Assembly (NCBI GenBank): GCA_012728415.1 | Contig: JAAYFD010000051.1 | Span: 1 to 35,451 of the forward strand | DNA: 35,451 nucleotides | Direction of reading: 5' to 3' | Source of the DNA: Gammaproteobacteria bacterium | GTDB taxonomy: Bacteria > Pseudomonadota > Gammaproteobacteria > Pseudomonadales > Pseudomonadaceae | Shown here: piece by piece, positions 8,173-16,665 of the stretch | Layout of the letters: every line of letters starts with the position of its first letter | Numbering within the stretch: position 1 is the stretch's first letter | Notes under the pieces: model-generated | Told to the model about the DNA's origin: nothing | Databases searched by the model: none | The model's input: only the letters and a program-made list of their open reading frames with translations | Translations under genes and position numbers: made by a program

Positions 8173-9927
8173 ATGACCCTGACCCACATCCCCAGCAAAG
8201 ACGCCGCCCTGGAACAAACCATCGAACGCTTCCAGCAGCAACTGGCCACTCTTGGCTTCAACATCGAACAAGCCTCCTGGCTCAATCCGGTACCCCATGT
8301 CTGGTCAGTGCACATTCGCGACCGTGATTGTCCGCAGTGTTTTACCAACGGCAAGGGTGCAACCCGTGAAGCGGCGTTGGCTTCGGCGCTGGGCGAATTT
8401 TTTGAGCGGTTGTCGTGCAACTATTTCTTTGCCGACTTTTATCTGGGTCGTGAACTGGCCGACAGTGCTTTTGTGCATTACCCGAACGAGCGCTGGTTTG
8501 CCCTGACTGAGGACGACAGCCTGCCTGCTGGCCTGCTGGATGAGCACCTGCTGGAGTTTTACCAGCAACAGGGCGAACTGTCCGCCAGCCAGCTGCTGGA
8601 CTTGCAGTCCGGCAACCAGGAGCGCGGTATCTGCGCCCTACCCTTTGTCCGTCAGAGCGATGGCCGCACCAGCCATATTCCGGTCAATATTATTGGCAAT
8701 CTTTATGTTTCCAATGGCATGTCCGCCGGCAACAACAGTGCCGAAGCACACAGCCAGGCGCTGGCGGAAATCTGCGAGCGCCACGTCAAGCAGCGCATCC
8801 TCACCGAAGCCATCAGCCTGCCGCCGATCCCGGATAGCGTGCTGGACGAGCACCCTGGAGTGCGTGAAGCCCTGCGCGAACTGGAGGCCGCCGGCTACCC
8901 AACGCTGACGCTGGACGCCTCACTGGGCGGGCAGTTTCCGGTGGTTTGCGTGGTGCTGTTCAACCGTGACAACGGCACCAGCTTTGCCTCCTTTGGTGCC
9001 CATCCGAATTTTGCCGTGGCGCTGGAGCGTACCGTCACCGAGCTGTTGCAGGGTCGTAACCTGAACCAGCTGGATGTCTTTGCCGAGCCAACCTTTGACA
9101 ACGAGCTGGTGGCCGATCCGACCAACCTGGAAACCCACTTCACCGACTCCAGCGGCCATCTGGGCTGGGACATGCTGCGCAGCCCGGCCGATTACCCCTT
9201 TGTGCGCTGGAATTTTGAAGGCGACAACCAGCAAACCCGCCAGCATCTGCTGGACCTGCTGCACGGTTTAGGGCATGAGGTTTATATTGCCGACTATAGC
9301 CACCTGGGCGTGGATGCCTGCCGCATTCTGGTACCCGGCATGTCGGAAATTTATCCGCTGGATGACCTGTTTCACGCCAACAACAATACCGGTCTTGGCT
9401 GGCGCGAGCTGATTTGCAGCCTGCCGCAACAGCAGGCACAGCCGGAAGACTTTCTTGCGCTGCTGGAAACCCTGAACGAGGAAAATCTGGCCGACGATCT
9501 GTTAATCAGCGAGTTTCTGGGTTTGCTGTTTAGCCCGGACAGCGCCTGGGCCAGCCTGCGTGTGGCCGAGCTAAAAGCCATGCTGGCACTGGCCTGTGGC
9601 GACCATGCCAGTGCGCTGGAGTGGGTGCAGTGGCAGCTCAATTACAACCAGTGCGGTCTGGCTCCGGAACGCTTGCGTCATTACCTGTGCCTGACCAGCT
9701 TGCTACAACTGGGCCAGGCCCATGGTCTGGACGCGCTGGAAAACTATGCCGGTGCGCTGGCCTGGCAATATGGCGAACAAACGCTAGACGAAGCTCTGGC
9801 TACGGTATTGGGCGAGCGCCGCTTTCACGGTCTTGAAGCCGTCGATAGCGAAAACCTTACCGACCTGCCAGCGATGCAACATCTGCTGGCCGCCTACGGC
9901 AAGCTGCAAAAAGCCAAAACCGCCTGA
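8173..9927 (+). CDS. ycaO: YcaO-domain protein (RimO-associated ribosomal S12 modification factor type)
   Basis: 584 residues, close to E. coli YcaO (586) and highly similar by eye from the start (IPSKDAALEQTIERFQQQL, ASWLNPVPHVWSVHIRD). YcaO domains bind ATP and activate amide backbones. E. coli YcaO has been linked to RimO-dependent methylthiolation of ribosomal protein S12. ATP-site segments are visible: GEFFERLSCNYFF (residues about 76-88) and AEAHSQALAEICERH (about 195-209). The C-terminal third is alpha-helical and lacks the proline-rich tail of azoline-forming YcaO enzymes. No precursor peptide gene is nearby, so a RiPP role is unlikely. Confidence 0.92.
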   Translation: MTLTHIPSKDAALEQTIERFQQQLATLGFNIEQASWLNPVPHVWSVHIRDRDCPQCFTNGKGATREAALASALGEFFERLSCNYFFADFYLGRELADSAFVHYPNERWFALTEDDSLPAGLLDEHLLEFYQQQGELSASQLLDLQSGNQERGICALPFVRQSDGRTSHIPVNIIGNLYVSNGMSAGNNSAEAHSQALAEICERHVKQRILTEAISLPPIPDSVLDEHPGVREALRELEAAGYPTLTLDASLGGQFPVVCVVLFNRDNGTSFASFGAHPNFAVALERTVTELLQGRNLNQLDVFAEPTFDNELVADPTNLETHFTDSSGHLGWDMLRSPADYPFVRWNFEGDNQQTRQHLLDLLHGLGHEVYIADYSHLGVDACRILVPGMSEIYPLDDLFHANNNTGLGWRELICSLPQQQAQPEDFLALLETLNEENLADDLLISEFLGLLFSPDSAWASLRVAELKAMLALACGDHASALEWVQWQLNYNQCGLAPERLRHYLCLTSLLQLGQAHGLDALENYAGALAWQYGEQTLDEALATVLGERRFHGLEAVDSENLTDLPAMQHLLAAYGKLQKAKTA

Positions 9928-10089
9928 TTTCTGCACGATACAAACAACCGGCGGGATAAACCAGCAGCTGTACAACATTTCCCGTGTGTACCCTCTGGCT
10001 CCGCAAATGCGCACATTCCACCCCGGACAAGGTGACATAGCCACCGGCCCGGTTTAGACTGCCCTTTCTTAACCAGGGAGAGACTCTCC

Positions 10090-11466
10090 ATGCTGCACTA
10101 CCGTCTGGTCTTCAATCCCCAACCACTGCCAGGCTTCCAGCTCGAACAGGTACAGTCAAATCTGCGCCGGCTGCTCAGGCTAAACGACAACCAGCTGCGC
10201 CAGCTTTACACCAACCCGCAAGCCATACTGAAAAAAGGCCTCGAGCACAGCAAAGCAGAAGCCTATCGTCACAAGCTGGCGCAATATGGTGTTGCAGTGC
10301 GGATCGAGCCCGAGTTTGAGCTGGCGCTGGATCCCATAGAAACGCCAGAGCCAGAACAGCCGGTATCAAAACAATCTGCCGCAACCCGTGCCAACTTCAC
10401 GGTAGAGGACAACCCGGAGTCGGCTGCACGCAAAACCGAACGCCCACAAAAGAGTTCCGGGGCACTGGGCGAGCCTCTGGCCGCCAAGGACCGCCTACAT
10501 ACCCCGGCCGTACGACGCACGCCCATACAGTTTACCGGCAATGGACGGGAGTACTTTGGCATCTGGATTGTCAACGTGATGCTGACCATTGTGACCCTGG
10601 GCATTTACTCGGCCTGGGCCAAGGTACGCAACCGTCAGTATTTTTACGGTAACACCCTGCTAGATGACAATAATTTCCAGTACCTGGCCAACCCGGTTAC
10701 CATCCTCAAGGGTCGCATCATCGCCTTTTTTGCCCTGGTCGCCTGGAATCTTGCCTTACAGTTTTCCCCCATCCTCAGCAGCCTGATGCTGCTGGGCTTC
10801 ATCCCGCTGTTCCCCTGGGTGCTGTCACGCTCGCTGCGCTTCAACGCCATCAATACTTCATATCGTGGCGTACGCTTCAACTTTACCGGCAGCTATCTGG
10901 GTGCAGCCAAGGTGGTGTTACTCTGGCCATTCGTCTCCCTGATTACCTTTTCCCTGGGTTTGCCGCTCAGCCTGCACCAGAAGCACAAGTACCAAATCGA
11001 AAACAGCCGCTACGGACTGGCTGCCTTCAGCTTTAACGCCAGTCTGGCCAGTTACTACCTGTTTGGCCTAAAAGTGTTGATCAGCATGCTGCTGGCAGGC
11101 TTTTTGGCCATCACCATCCATCCCCTTGCTGCCGTCGCCGGTTACTTGCTGGTATTCGGTTACTTCCAGGCCGGCCTGACCAACCTGTATCTGGGCGGTA
11201 TCGGCCTCGCCGGACACCGGCTGGAATCAAATATGAGCAAACGCACCACCGTCTGGATCTACTTCACCAACAGCCTGCTGATCATGCTGACCCTGGGGCT
11301 GTATACGCCCTGGGCCAAAGTACGCATGGCCAGCTACCGTGCGTCCTGTACCACAGCGATTATTGCCGGCGATCTGGACAAGTTTGTTGGTGGCCAGCTG
11401 GAACATACCAGCGCACTGGGCGAGGAGCTGGGTGAAATGTTCGATATGGATATTGCGATCATCTAG
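10090..11466 (+). CDS. YjgN/DUF898-family inner-membrane protein with an N-terminal soluble domain
   Basis: 458 residues. Residues about 150-458 match the DUF898 (YjgN) family of unknown function, with its repeated phrase (VTLGIYSAWAKVRNRQYFYG and LTLGLYTPWAKVRMASYR) and about six to eight membrane segments between. The first 75 residues form a separate small domain (RLVFNPQPLPGFQLEQV, AILKKGLEHSKAEAYRHK) whose pattern, with hydrophobic V/L in the first helix, an I-K-G turn, then A-x5-L-x3-G-V-x-V, resembles the C-terminal domain of ribosomal protein L7/L12. That is my inference. A polar linker (about 80-150) joins them. The M48 peptidase gene starts 2 bp after the stop, so they are almost certainly co-transcribed. 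Confidence 0.82.
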   Translation: MLHYRLVFNPQPLPGFQLEQVQSNLRRLLRLNDNQLRQLYTNPQAILKKGLEHSKAEAYRHKLAQYGVAVRIEPEFELALDPIETPEPEQPVSKQSAATRANFTVEDNPESAARKTERPQKSSGALGEPLAAKDRLHTPAVRRTPIQFTGNGREYFGIWIVNVMLTIVTLGIYSAWAKVRNRQYFYGNTLLDDNNFQYLANPVTILKGRIIAFFALVAWNLALQFSPILSSLMLLGFIPLFPWVLSRSLRFNAINTSYRGVRFNFTGSYLGAAKVVLLWPFVSLITFSLGLPLSLHQKHKYQIENSRYGLAAFSFNASLASYYLFGLKVLISMLLAGFLAITIHPLAAVAGYLLVFGYFQAGLTNLYLGGIGLAGHRLESNMSKRTTVWIYFTNSLLIMLTLGLYTPWAKVRMASYRASCTTAIIAGDLDKFVGGQLEHTSALGEELGEMFDMDIAII

Positions 11467-11468
11467 CC

Positions 11469-12500
11469 ATGCAAGTCCGGGGATTCTGTTTTGACGGTCA
11501 AAGTTCCCGGCGCCATCCGGCGCTGTTGGTACTGAACGCGCAAGGACAGCTCTGTCTGCACTTTGCCGGTCGCGAGCTGTGCCATGCCCCGGACCGGGTA
11601 CAGATTTCCCCAAGGCTGGGCAACACGCCACGACAGCTGGCTTTTGACGATGGTGCGACCTTTGCCACCAGCGAGCATGACGCACTGGCCCTGCTGCTGC
11701 GCCACCTCGCAACCAGCACCCAACACAAGATAAAAACCGACTGGCTGCACCAGCTGGAGTCACGCTGGCGCTGGATTTTGGGTGCCTGTCTGGTATTGCT
11801 GCTGGCCCTTTACCTGGGACTCACCCAGGGTGCACCACTGGCCGCCCGGATTATCGTAACGTTCATTCCTGACGCGGTGGAACAGCACATCGGCACACAA
11901 AGCATGCAGATGCTGGACCAAATACTGTTGGAGCCCAGCAAGCTGCCGGCACAACGCCAGCAGGAACTGCAGCAGCACTTTGGCCCCCTGCTGCAGGCTC
12001 ACCCTGAGCTGTCCCTGCGCGTCCATTTTCGGCATGCCCCCAGCATCGGGGCCAATGCCTTTGCCCTGCCTGGTGGCGACATGGTATTTACCGACCAGAT
12101 CGTCCAGCTGTCAGAAAGTGATGATGAGCTCGGTGCCGTACTGGCGCACGAAATTGGTCATGTATATCACCACCACGGCATGCGCCGGGTGGTACAAAAC
12201 GGCCTGCTTTACTGGGGTCTGTTTGCCATTACCGGTGATATCTCGGCCGCCTCGGAAACCATAGCCGCCGCACCCGCGCTGCTGATGAACATGGCCTACT
12301 CGCGCCAAATGGAAGACGAAGCCGATGACTTTGCCCTGCAGCAACTGCTGGCACATGGCATCGAACCCCGGCACTTTGCCAACATCATGCGCCGCCTGGA
12401 AAGCACCGATGCCCGCCCGGACACCAGCAAAAACCGCTTCCTGCGCCTGCTGTCCAGCCACCCCGACACCCATGCCCGCATTCGCAAGTTTGAGCCATAG
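11469..12500 (+). CDS. M48-family zinc metallopeptidase, membrane anchored
   Basis: 343 residues. The zinc site HEIGH is at residues 227-231 and the third ligand is expected at Glu282 in SRQMEDEADDFAL, both standard for M48 (HtpX/Oma1/BepA) peptidases. A single membrane segment (ILGACLVLLLALYLGL, about 103-118) separates an N-terminal region of about 100 residues from the peptidase domain, which is probably periplasmic. The NAFALPGGDMVF and SSHPDTHARI segments are typical of the family. It lies 2 bp after the DUF898 gene; this pairing recurs in many proteobacteria and suggests a shared envelope function. The substrate is unknown. Confidence 0.88.
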   Translation: MQVRGFCFDGQSSRRHPALLVLNAQGQLCLHFAGRELCHAPDRVQISPRLGNTPRQLAFDDGATFATSEHDALALLLRHLATSTQHKIKTDWLHQLESRWRWILGACLVLLLALYLGLTQGAPLAARIIVTFIPDAVEQHIGTQSMQMLDQILLEPSKLPAQRQQELQQHFGPLLQAHPELSLRVHFRHAPSIGANAFALPGGDMVFTDQIVQLSESDDELGAVLAHEIGHVYHHHGMRRVVQNGLLYWGLFAITGDISAASETIAAAPALLMNMAYSRQMEDEADDFALQQLLAHGIEPRHFANIMRRLESTDARPDTSKNRFLRLLSSHPDTHARIRKFEP

Positions 12501-12636
12501 AAACAGCCATCTAACGCTCTATCGTCAGCTCCCGGCATCCTGTTTTCACACCTCCCGGCATCCTTAGATGCCTATTGCCATCCTGGGAACCGCTCAACAA
12601 GTACCCCCTTGGATTAAGCTTTCACCAGGTAAAGCG

Positions 12637-12678
12637 ATCGCGACCAAAGCCGCTGTACAAGCCACTTTAGTGGCGACC
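12637..12678. repeat. Inverted doublet of the REP-like repeat (REPIN-like)
   Basis: A minus-strand copy (TGTACAGCGGCTTTGGTCGC, 12659-12640) and a plus-strand copy (GCCACTTTAGTGGCGACC, 12661-12678) share a central palindromic TGTACA (12654-12659). Inverted pairs of REP sequences of this kind are the mobile unit called a REPIN in pseudomonads. It lies in the 267-bp gap before the HerA-like gene; the short open frame 12568-12771 over it is not a credible gene. Confidence 0.7.
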
Positions 12679-12767
12679 AGTGCCTGGCCGAAACATCCGC
12701 CCTGCTTTCAGTTTTTTGTTAAGCTTGCCAGCAACCATTTTCAGCTGACTTGTGTAAGAGATACCCC

Positions 12768-14261
12768 ATGACCAGTCCCCGCCTGCTAACCCTCGGTGAA
12801 AACCTGCTGACCCGTGAGCCTACCGGCCACTCCCTGCGCCTGGCCAACCGCCACGGCATCATTGCCGGCGCCACCGGCACCGGCAAGACCGTGACCCTGC
12901 AACGGCTGGTGGAAGAATTCAGTGATGCGGGCGTGACTGTATTTGCCGCCGACGTCAAGGGTGACCTGAGCGGCATTGCCACCGCCGGCAGCCCGAGTGG
13001 CAAGATCGCCGAGCGCATTGCCGGCATGGACTGGCTGCAGCACACGCCCAAAGGTTATCCGGTGTGTTTCTGGGATGTGTTTGCCAAACAGGGCCACCCG
13101 CTGCGCACCACCATCAGCGACATGGGCCCGCTGCTGCTGGCCAACCTGCTGGAGCTGACCGATGCCCAGCAGGCGGTGCTGCATGCCACCTTCAAGGTCG
13201 CCGACCGCGAAGGCTTGTTGCTGCTTGACATGAAAGACCTCAAGGCGATGATCAGCCACCTGCTCGACAACCCCGAGGCGCTGGCTGACGACAGCGCGCT
13301 GTTTACCCGCCAGTCGGCCAATGCGCTGCTGCGCAAACTGGCCACGCTGGAGCAACAACAAGCCGATCAGTTCTTTGGCGAGCCGGCGCTGCAACTGGGC
13401 GACATCCTGCAACCGTCAGTCGACGGGCGCGGCACCATCCATATACTGGACGGCAGCCGGCTGGTACACGAAGCGCCCAAGCTGTACGCCACCTTCTTGT
13501 TCTGGTTGCTGTCGGAGCTGTTTGAGCAATTGCCCGAGCGCGGTGATGCCGACAAACCCTTGTTGGCGCTGTTCTTTGATGAGGCGCACCTGCTGTTCAA
13601 GGGCACGCCCAAGGCACTGCAAGACCGCATTGAGCAAGTGGTACGGCTGATCCGCTCCAAGGGCGTAGGCGTGTATTTCGTCACCCAGTCGCCGTCCGAC
13701 CTGCCTGATGCGGTGCTGGCGCAACTGGGCCTGCGTGTACAACACGGCCTGCGCGCCTTTACCGCCAAAGAGCAAAAATCGCTCAAGGCGGTGGCCGATG
13801 GTTTCCGCCCCAACCCCGATTTCAACACCCTGCAAGAGCTGACCGAGCTGGGCATTGGCGAGGCGCTGTTTGCCACCCTGGAAGACAAGGGCACGCCCAG
13901 CATGGTGCAACAGGTGGCAATAGCACCGCCGCAGTCACGGATCGGGCCGCTGACCGAAGGTGAACGGGCACAGATTCTGCGTCAGTCGCCGCTGGGCATG
14001 CGCTATGACAAGCCGATTGACCGCCAATCCGCCTACGAAATTCTCACCGAACGTGCCGAACGTGCCGCGCAAGAAGCCAAAGCCCCTGAAAAAACTGCAC
14101 CGGTTAAAAAAGCCGCCACCAAAGGCGCAACCCATGCAGCCGGCGGCGTGCTGGGCGATCTTGCTGGCAAGGTAGTACAGAGCACCATACGCCAGGCCAC
14201 CAACCAGATCAGCCGCCAGATCGTGCGCGGCATTCTAGGCTCGCTGATGGGCAAAAAATAA
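12768..14261 (+). CDS. yjgR: HerA-like ATPase, YjgR/DUF853 family
   Basis: 497 residues, close to E. coli YjgR (about 500). Walker A is GATGTGKT at residues 34-41 and Walker B is ALFFDEAHLL with Asp271-Glu272. An arginine-finger/sensor region follows (VVRLIRSKGVGVYFVTQSPSDLP). The family is related to the HerA/FtsK DNA translocases but its role in the cell is unknown. The C-terminal tail is rich in A, K and E with an Ala/Lys linker (about 435-465), then a short helix with IRQATNQISRQIVRGIL. I start at MTSPRLLTLG; an ATG six codons earlier gives a poorer match. No nuclease gene is adjacent, so there is no HerA-NurA pairing. Confidence 0.9.
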   Translation: MTSPRLLTLGENLLTREPTGHSLRLANRHGIIAGATGTGKTVTLQRLVEEFSDAGVTVFAADVKGDLSGIATAGSPSGKIAERIAGMDWLQHTPKGYPVCFWDVFAKQGHPLRTTISDMGPLLLANLLELTDAQQAVLHATFKVADREGLLLLDMKDLKAMISHLLDNPEALADDSALFTRQSANALLRKLATLEQQQADQFFGEPALQLGDILQPSVDGRGTIHILDGSRLVHEAPKLYATFLFWLLSELFEQLPERGDADKPLLALFFDEAHLLFKGTPKALQDRIEQVVRLIRSKGVGVYFVTQSPSDLPDAVLAQLGLRVQHGLRAFTAKEQKSLKAVADGFRPNPDFNTLQELTELGIGEALFATLEDKGTPSMVQQVAIAPPQSRIGPLTEGERAQILRQSPLGMRYDKPIDRQSAYEILTERAERAAQEAKAPEKTAPVKKAATKGATHAAGGVLGDLAGKVVQSTIRQATNQISRQIVRGILGSLMGKK

Positions 14262-14396
14262 GCCCTGCCACACCCTCGTCCCGGCTGCTCAGCGCCGGTA
14301 CGCGGCTGTTGCTCATACAGACGTCGTACACAGCACCCGACCAGCAAGTGTTAGGATGCAAAGCATTCTTGTTCCTCCCGCAGCCGGACATTCCCC

Positions 14397-16097
14397 ATGG
14401 GCATAACCGTGATACTCAACCTGGCCGGTGGCGTGGCCCTGCTGCTGTGGGGCCTGCACATGGTCAACAGCGGCATCGTGCGCGCCTTTGGTGCGCGGCT
14501 GCGCCGCTTTCTAGGTAAGGCGTTGCGCCGGCGCTTGCCCGCCTTTCTAGCCGGCATGGGCGTCACCGCTATTCTGCAAAGCAGCACCGCCACCGCCATG
14601 ATGCTCAGCTCATTTAGCGCTTCGGGGCTGGTGGCACTGGCACCGGCACTGGCGGTGATGCTGGGCGCTAACGTCGGCACCACGTTGATTGTGCAGGTGC
14701 TGTCGTTTGATACCTCGGCCTTTGCACCCACCCTATTGCTGCTGGGTTTTTTGGCCTTTAAACGCAGCAAAAAAACCATGATCAAAGACTTGGGCCGAGT
14801 CGGCATTGGTCTGGGGTTGATCCTGCTGGCGCTGGAGATGCTGGTCAGTAGCCTTGACCCGATTGCCCAGTCACACATTGCCCACGAGCTGCTGGGAGCC
14901 ATCACCAGCGACCCGCTGATGGCGGTACTGCTGGGCGCGGTGCTGACCTGGGCCGCCCATTCAAGCGTGGCAACCGTGTTGCTGTTTATGTCACTGGCCA
15001 GCGCTGGGCTGGTTACGCCGCTGGCCGCGCTGGCACTGGTGCTCGGTGCCAATCTGGGCAGCGCCCTCAACCCGCTGCTAGAGGGCATGGGCAGCCAGAA
15101 CCCCGCCCACCGGCGCATGCCGCTGGGTAATCTGCTCAACCGTTTGCTGGGCTGCGTGATTTTTGTGCCACTGCTGCCCCTGCTGGCCGAGGTCATGCTG
15201 GGTATGGACGACAGCCCCGCGCGGCTGATCGCCAACTTTCATGTGCTGTTCAATCTGGTGATGGCGCTGGTGTTTATTCTGCCGCTGGGGCTGATTGCGC
15301 GATTGATGGAGCGCCTGCTGCCCGACGCCGACAACGAAAACGACCCCGGCCGCGCGCTCTATCTGGACCATCAATCCCTCGACATACCCAGCATTGCACT
15401 GGCCAACGCCGCGCGCGAAAGCATGCGTATGGGCGACATCATTGAGCGCATGCTGCAAGACAGCATCACCGCACTGATGACCAACGACCGCAAACTGGTC
15501 ACACGCATTTCGACGATGGATGATGCCGTAGACCAGCTGCATGAAAGCATCAAACTGTATGTGATCAAGCTCAGCCAAGCGGCAATGGATGATCGGCAAA
15601 GCCGCCGCGCCATGGAAATTCTGAGTCTGGCCATCAATCTGGAACATATCGGCGACATCATCGACAAAAACCTGATGGAACTGGCCAGCAAGAAAATCAA
15701 GAAACACCTGCAGTTTTCTGACGAAGGCGCGCGCGAACTGCGCGAAATCCACCGCGCCGTGCAAGACAACCTGCGCCTGGCCATGAGTGTGTTTTTTTCC
15801 GGCGATGTCGCCTCGGCGCGCATGCTGCTGGCACAAAAAACCCGCATCCGCGATCTGGAGTTTCGTGCCGCAGAAAACCATATCGAACGCCTGCGCCAGC
15901 AGCGGGTAGAGAGTCTGGAAACCAGCTCACTGCATCTGGATATTCTGCGCGACCTTAAGCGCATTCACTCGCATATCTGCTCGACCGCCTATCCGGCGCT
16001 GGAAGCCGCCGGTGAGCTGACGCAGCCGTCGCTCCGGCCACTGGATAGAGCACCCGCTAACTCGCAGGACGCATCCAGCGACCTGTTGTTGCCCTGA
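14397..16097 (+). CDS. Na+/phosphate cotransporter-type protein with PhoU domain
   Basis: 566 residues. The N-terminal 310 residues are a Na/Pi cotransporter-type membrane domain with two repeats bearing the family QSS-type motif: LQSSTATAMMLSSF (Gln61-Ser62-Ser63) and AHSSVATVLLFMSL. The C-terminal 230 residues are a helical PhoU-like domain (SMRMGDIIERMLQDS, INLEHIGDIIDKNLMELA). This architecture matches YjbB/NptA-like proteins of bacteria; YjbB has been associated with phosphate export in E. coli. The start ATG is 135 bp after yjgR. Whether it imports or exports phosphate cannot be read from the sequence. Confidence 0.88.
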   Translation: MGITVILNLAGGVALLLWGLHMVNSGIVRAFGARLRRFLGKALRRRLPAFLAGMGVTAILQSSTATAMMLSSFSASGLVALAPALAVMLGANVGTTLIVQVLSFDTSAFAPTLLLLGFLAFKRSKKTMIKDLGRVGIGLGLILLALEMLVSSLDPIAQSHIAHELLGAITSDPLMAVLLGAVLTWAAHSSVATVLLFMSLASAGLVTPLAALALVLGANLGSALNPLLEGMGSQNPAHRRMPLGNLLNRLLGCVIFVPLLPLLAEVMLGMDDSPARLIANFHVLFNLVMALVFILPLGLIARLMERLLPDADNENDPGRALYLDHQSLDIPSIALANAARESMRMGDIIERMLQDSITALMTNDRKLVTRISTMDDAVDQLHESIKLYVIKLSQAAMDDRQSRRAMEILSLAINLEHIGDIIDKNLMELASKKIKKHLQFSDEGARELREIHRAVQDNLRLAMSVFFSGDVASARMLLAQKTRIRDLEFRAAENHIERLRQQRVESLETSSLHLDILRDLKRIHSHICSTAYPALEAAGELTQPSLRPLDRAPANSQDASSDLLLP

Positions 16098-16212
16098 GTC
16101 CTGAGCCCAGCACAGGGGCAGCCCTCTGCAAGCGGGGGGACTGACGCGAGTCGGCGCTGGAAAGCCCGCAGGCGGTGCGTCGGCCCCTAACACGCTGCCC
16201 CTCACAAGCCGC

Positions 16213-16665
16213 CTAAACCGCCAGTCGCGCCAGCAGGCGGTCCAGCGCGTTAGCAAACTGTTGTTTGTCGCGTTCACCGTAAGCGCTCTGCCCACCGCTG
16301 TTGATCTGCCCGCTGTCGCGCAGGTCGGCCAGCAGGTTGCGGGTGGCCAGCCGCTCGCCCATGTTTTTTTCGGTGAACTCGCGCCCGCGCGGGTCCAGTG
16401 CAGCCACTCCCTGTTTCAGCAGCCGGTCGGCCAGCGGTATATCACTGCAGATAACCAGGTCCCCTGGCAATGCCTGCTCGACGATATGGTCATCGGCAGC
16501 ATCCGGGCCGCTGGGCACTACGACAAGGCTCACACAGGAAAAATTCGGTTTTTGTTGAGGCTGCCCTGCGACCAAAACCACTTCCAGCGAGCGTTTGAGC
16601 GCAAAACGCACCACCAAGTCCCGGGCCGCCCGCGGACAAGCATCAGCATCAATCCAGACTTTCAT
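16213..16665 (-). CDS. yaiI: YaiI/YqxD family protein (DUF188)
   Basis: 150 residues, typical for UPF0178/DUF188. Characteristic segments are MKVWIDADACPRAARDLV at the start, the mid-protein GPDAADDHIVEQALPGDLVICSDIPLA (quoted here as family pattern, residues about 53-79) and ALDPRGREFTEKNMGERLATR. The fold is PIN-like, with conserved Asp residues (Asp7, Asp9, Asp74) suggesting metal-dependent nuclease-type chemistry, but no activity is established. Its start lies 17 bases inside the end of the diguanylate cyclase gene, so translation is probably coupled. Confidence 0.9.
   Translation of the reverse strand: MKVWIDADACPRAARDLVVRFALKRSLEVVLVAGQPQQKPNFSCVSLVVVPSGPDAADDHIVEQALPGDLVICSDIPLADRLLKQGVAALDPRGREFTEKNMGERLATRNLLADLRDSGQINSGGQSAYGERDKQQFANALDRLLARLAV

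Noticed and set aside
8173-9927. YcaO as part of a RiPP (azole/thioamide peptide) cluster
   Set aside because: The protein matches the long stand-alone YcaO of enterobacteria, and there is no precursor peptide, E1-like partner or dehydrogenase nearby.
12768-14261. HerA-like ATPase as part of an anti-phage or HerA-NurA system
   Set aside because: It matches the widespread YjgR/DUF853 family, and no nuclease, SIR2 or other partner gene is adjacent.
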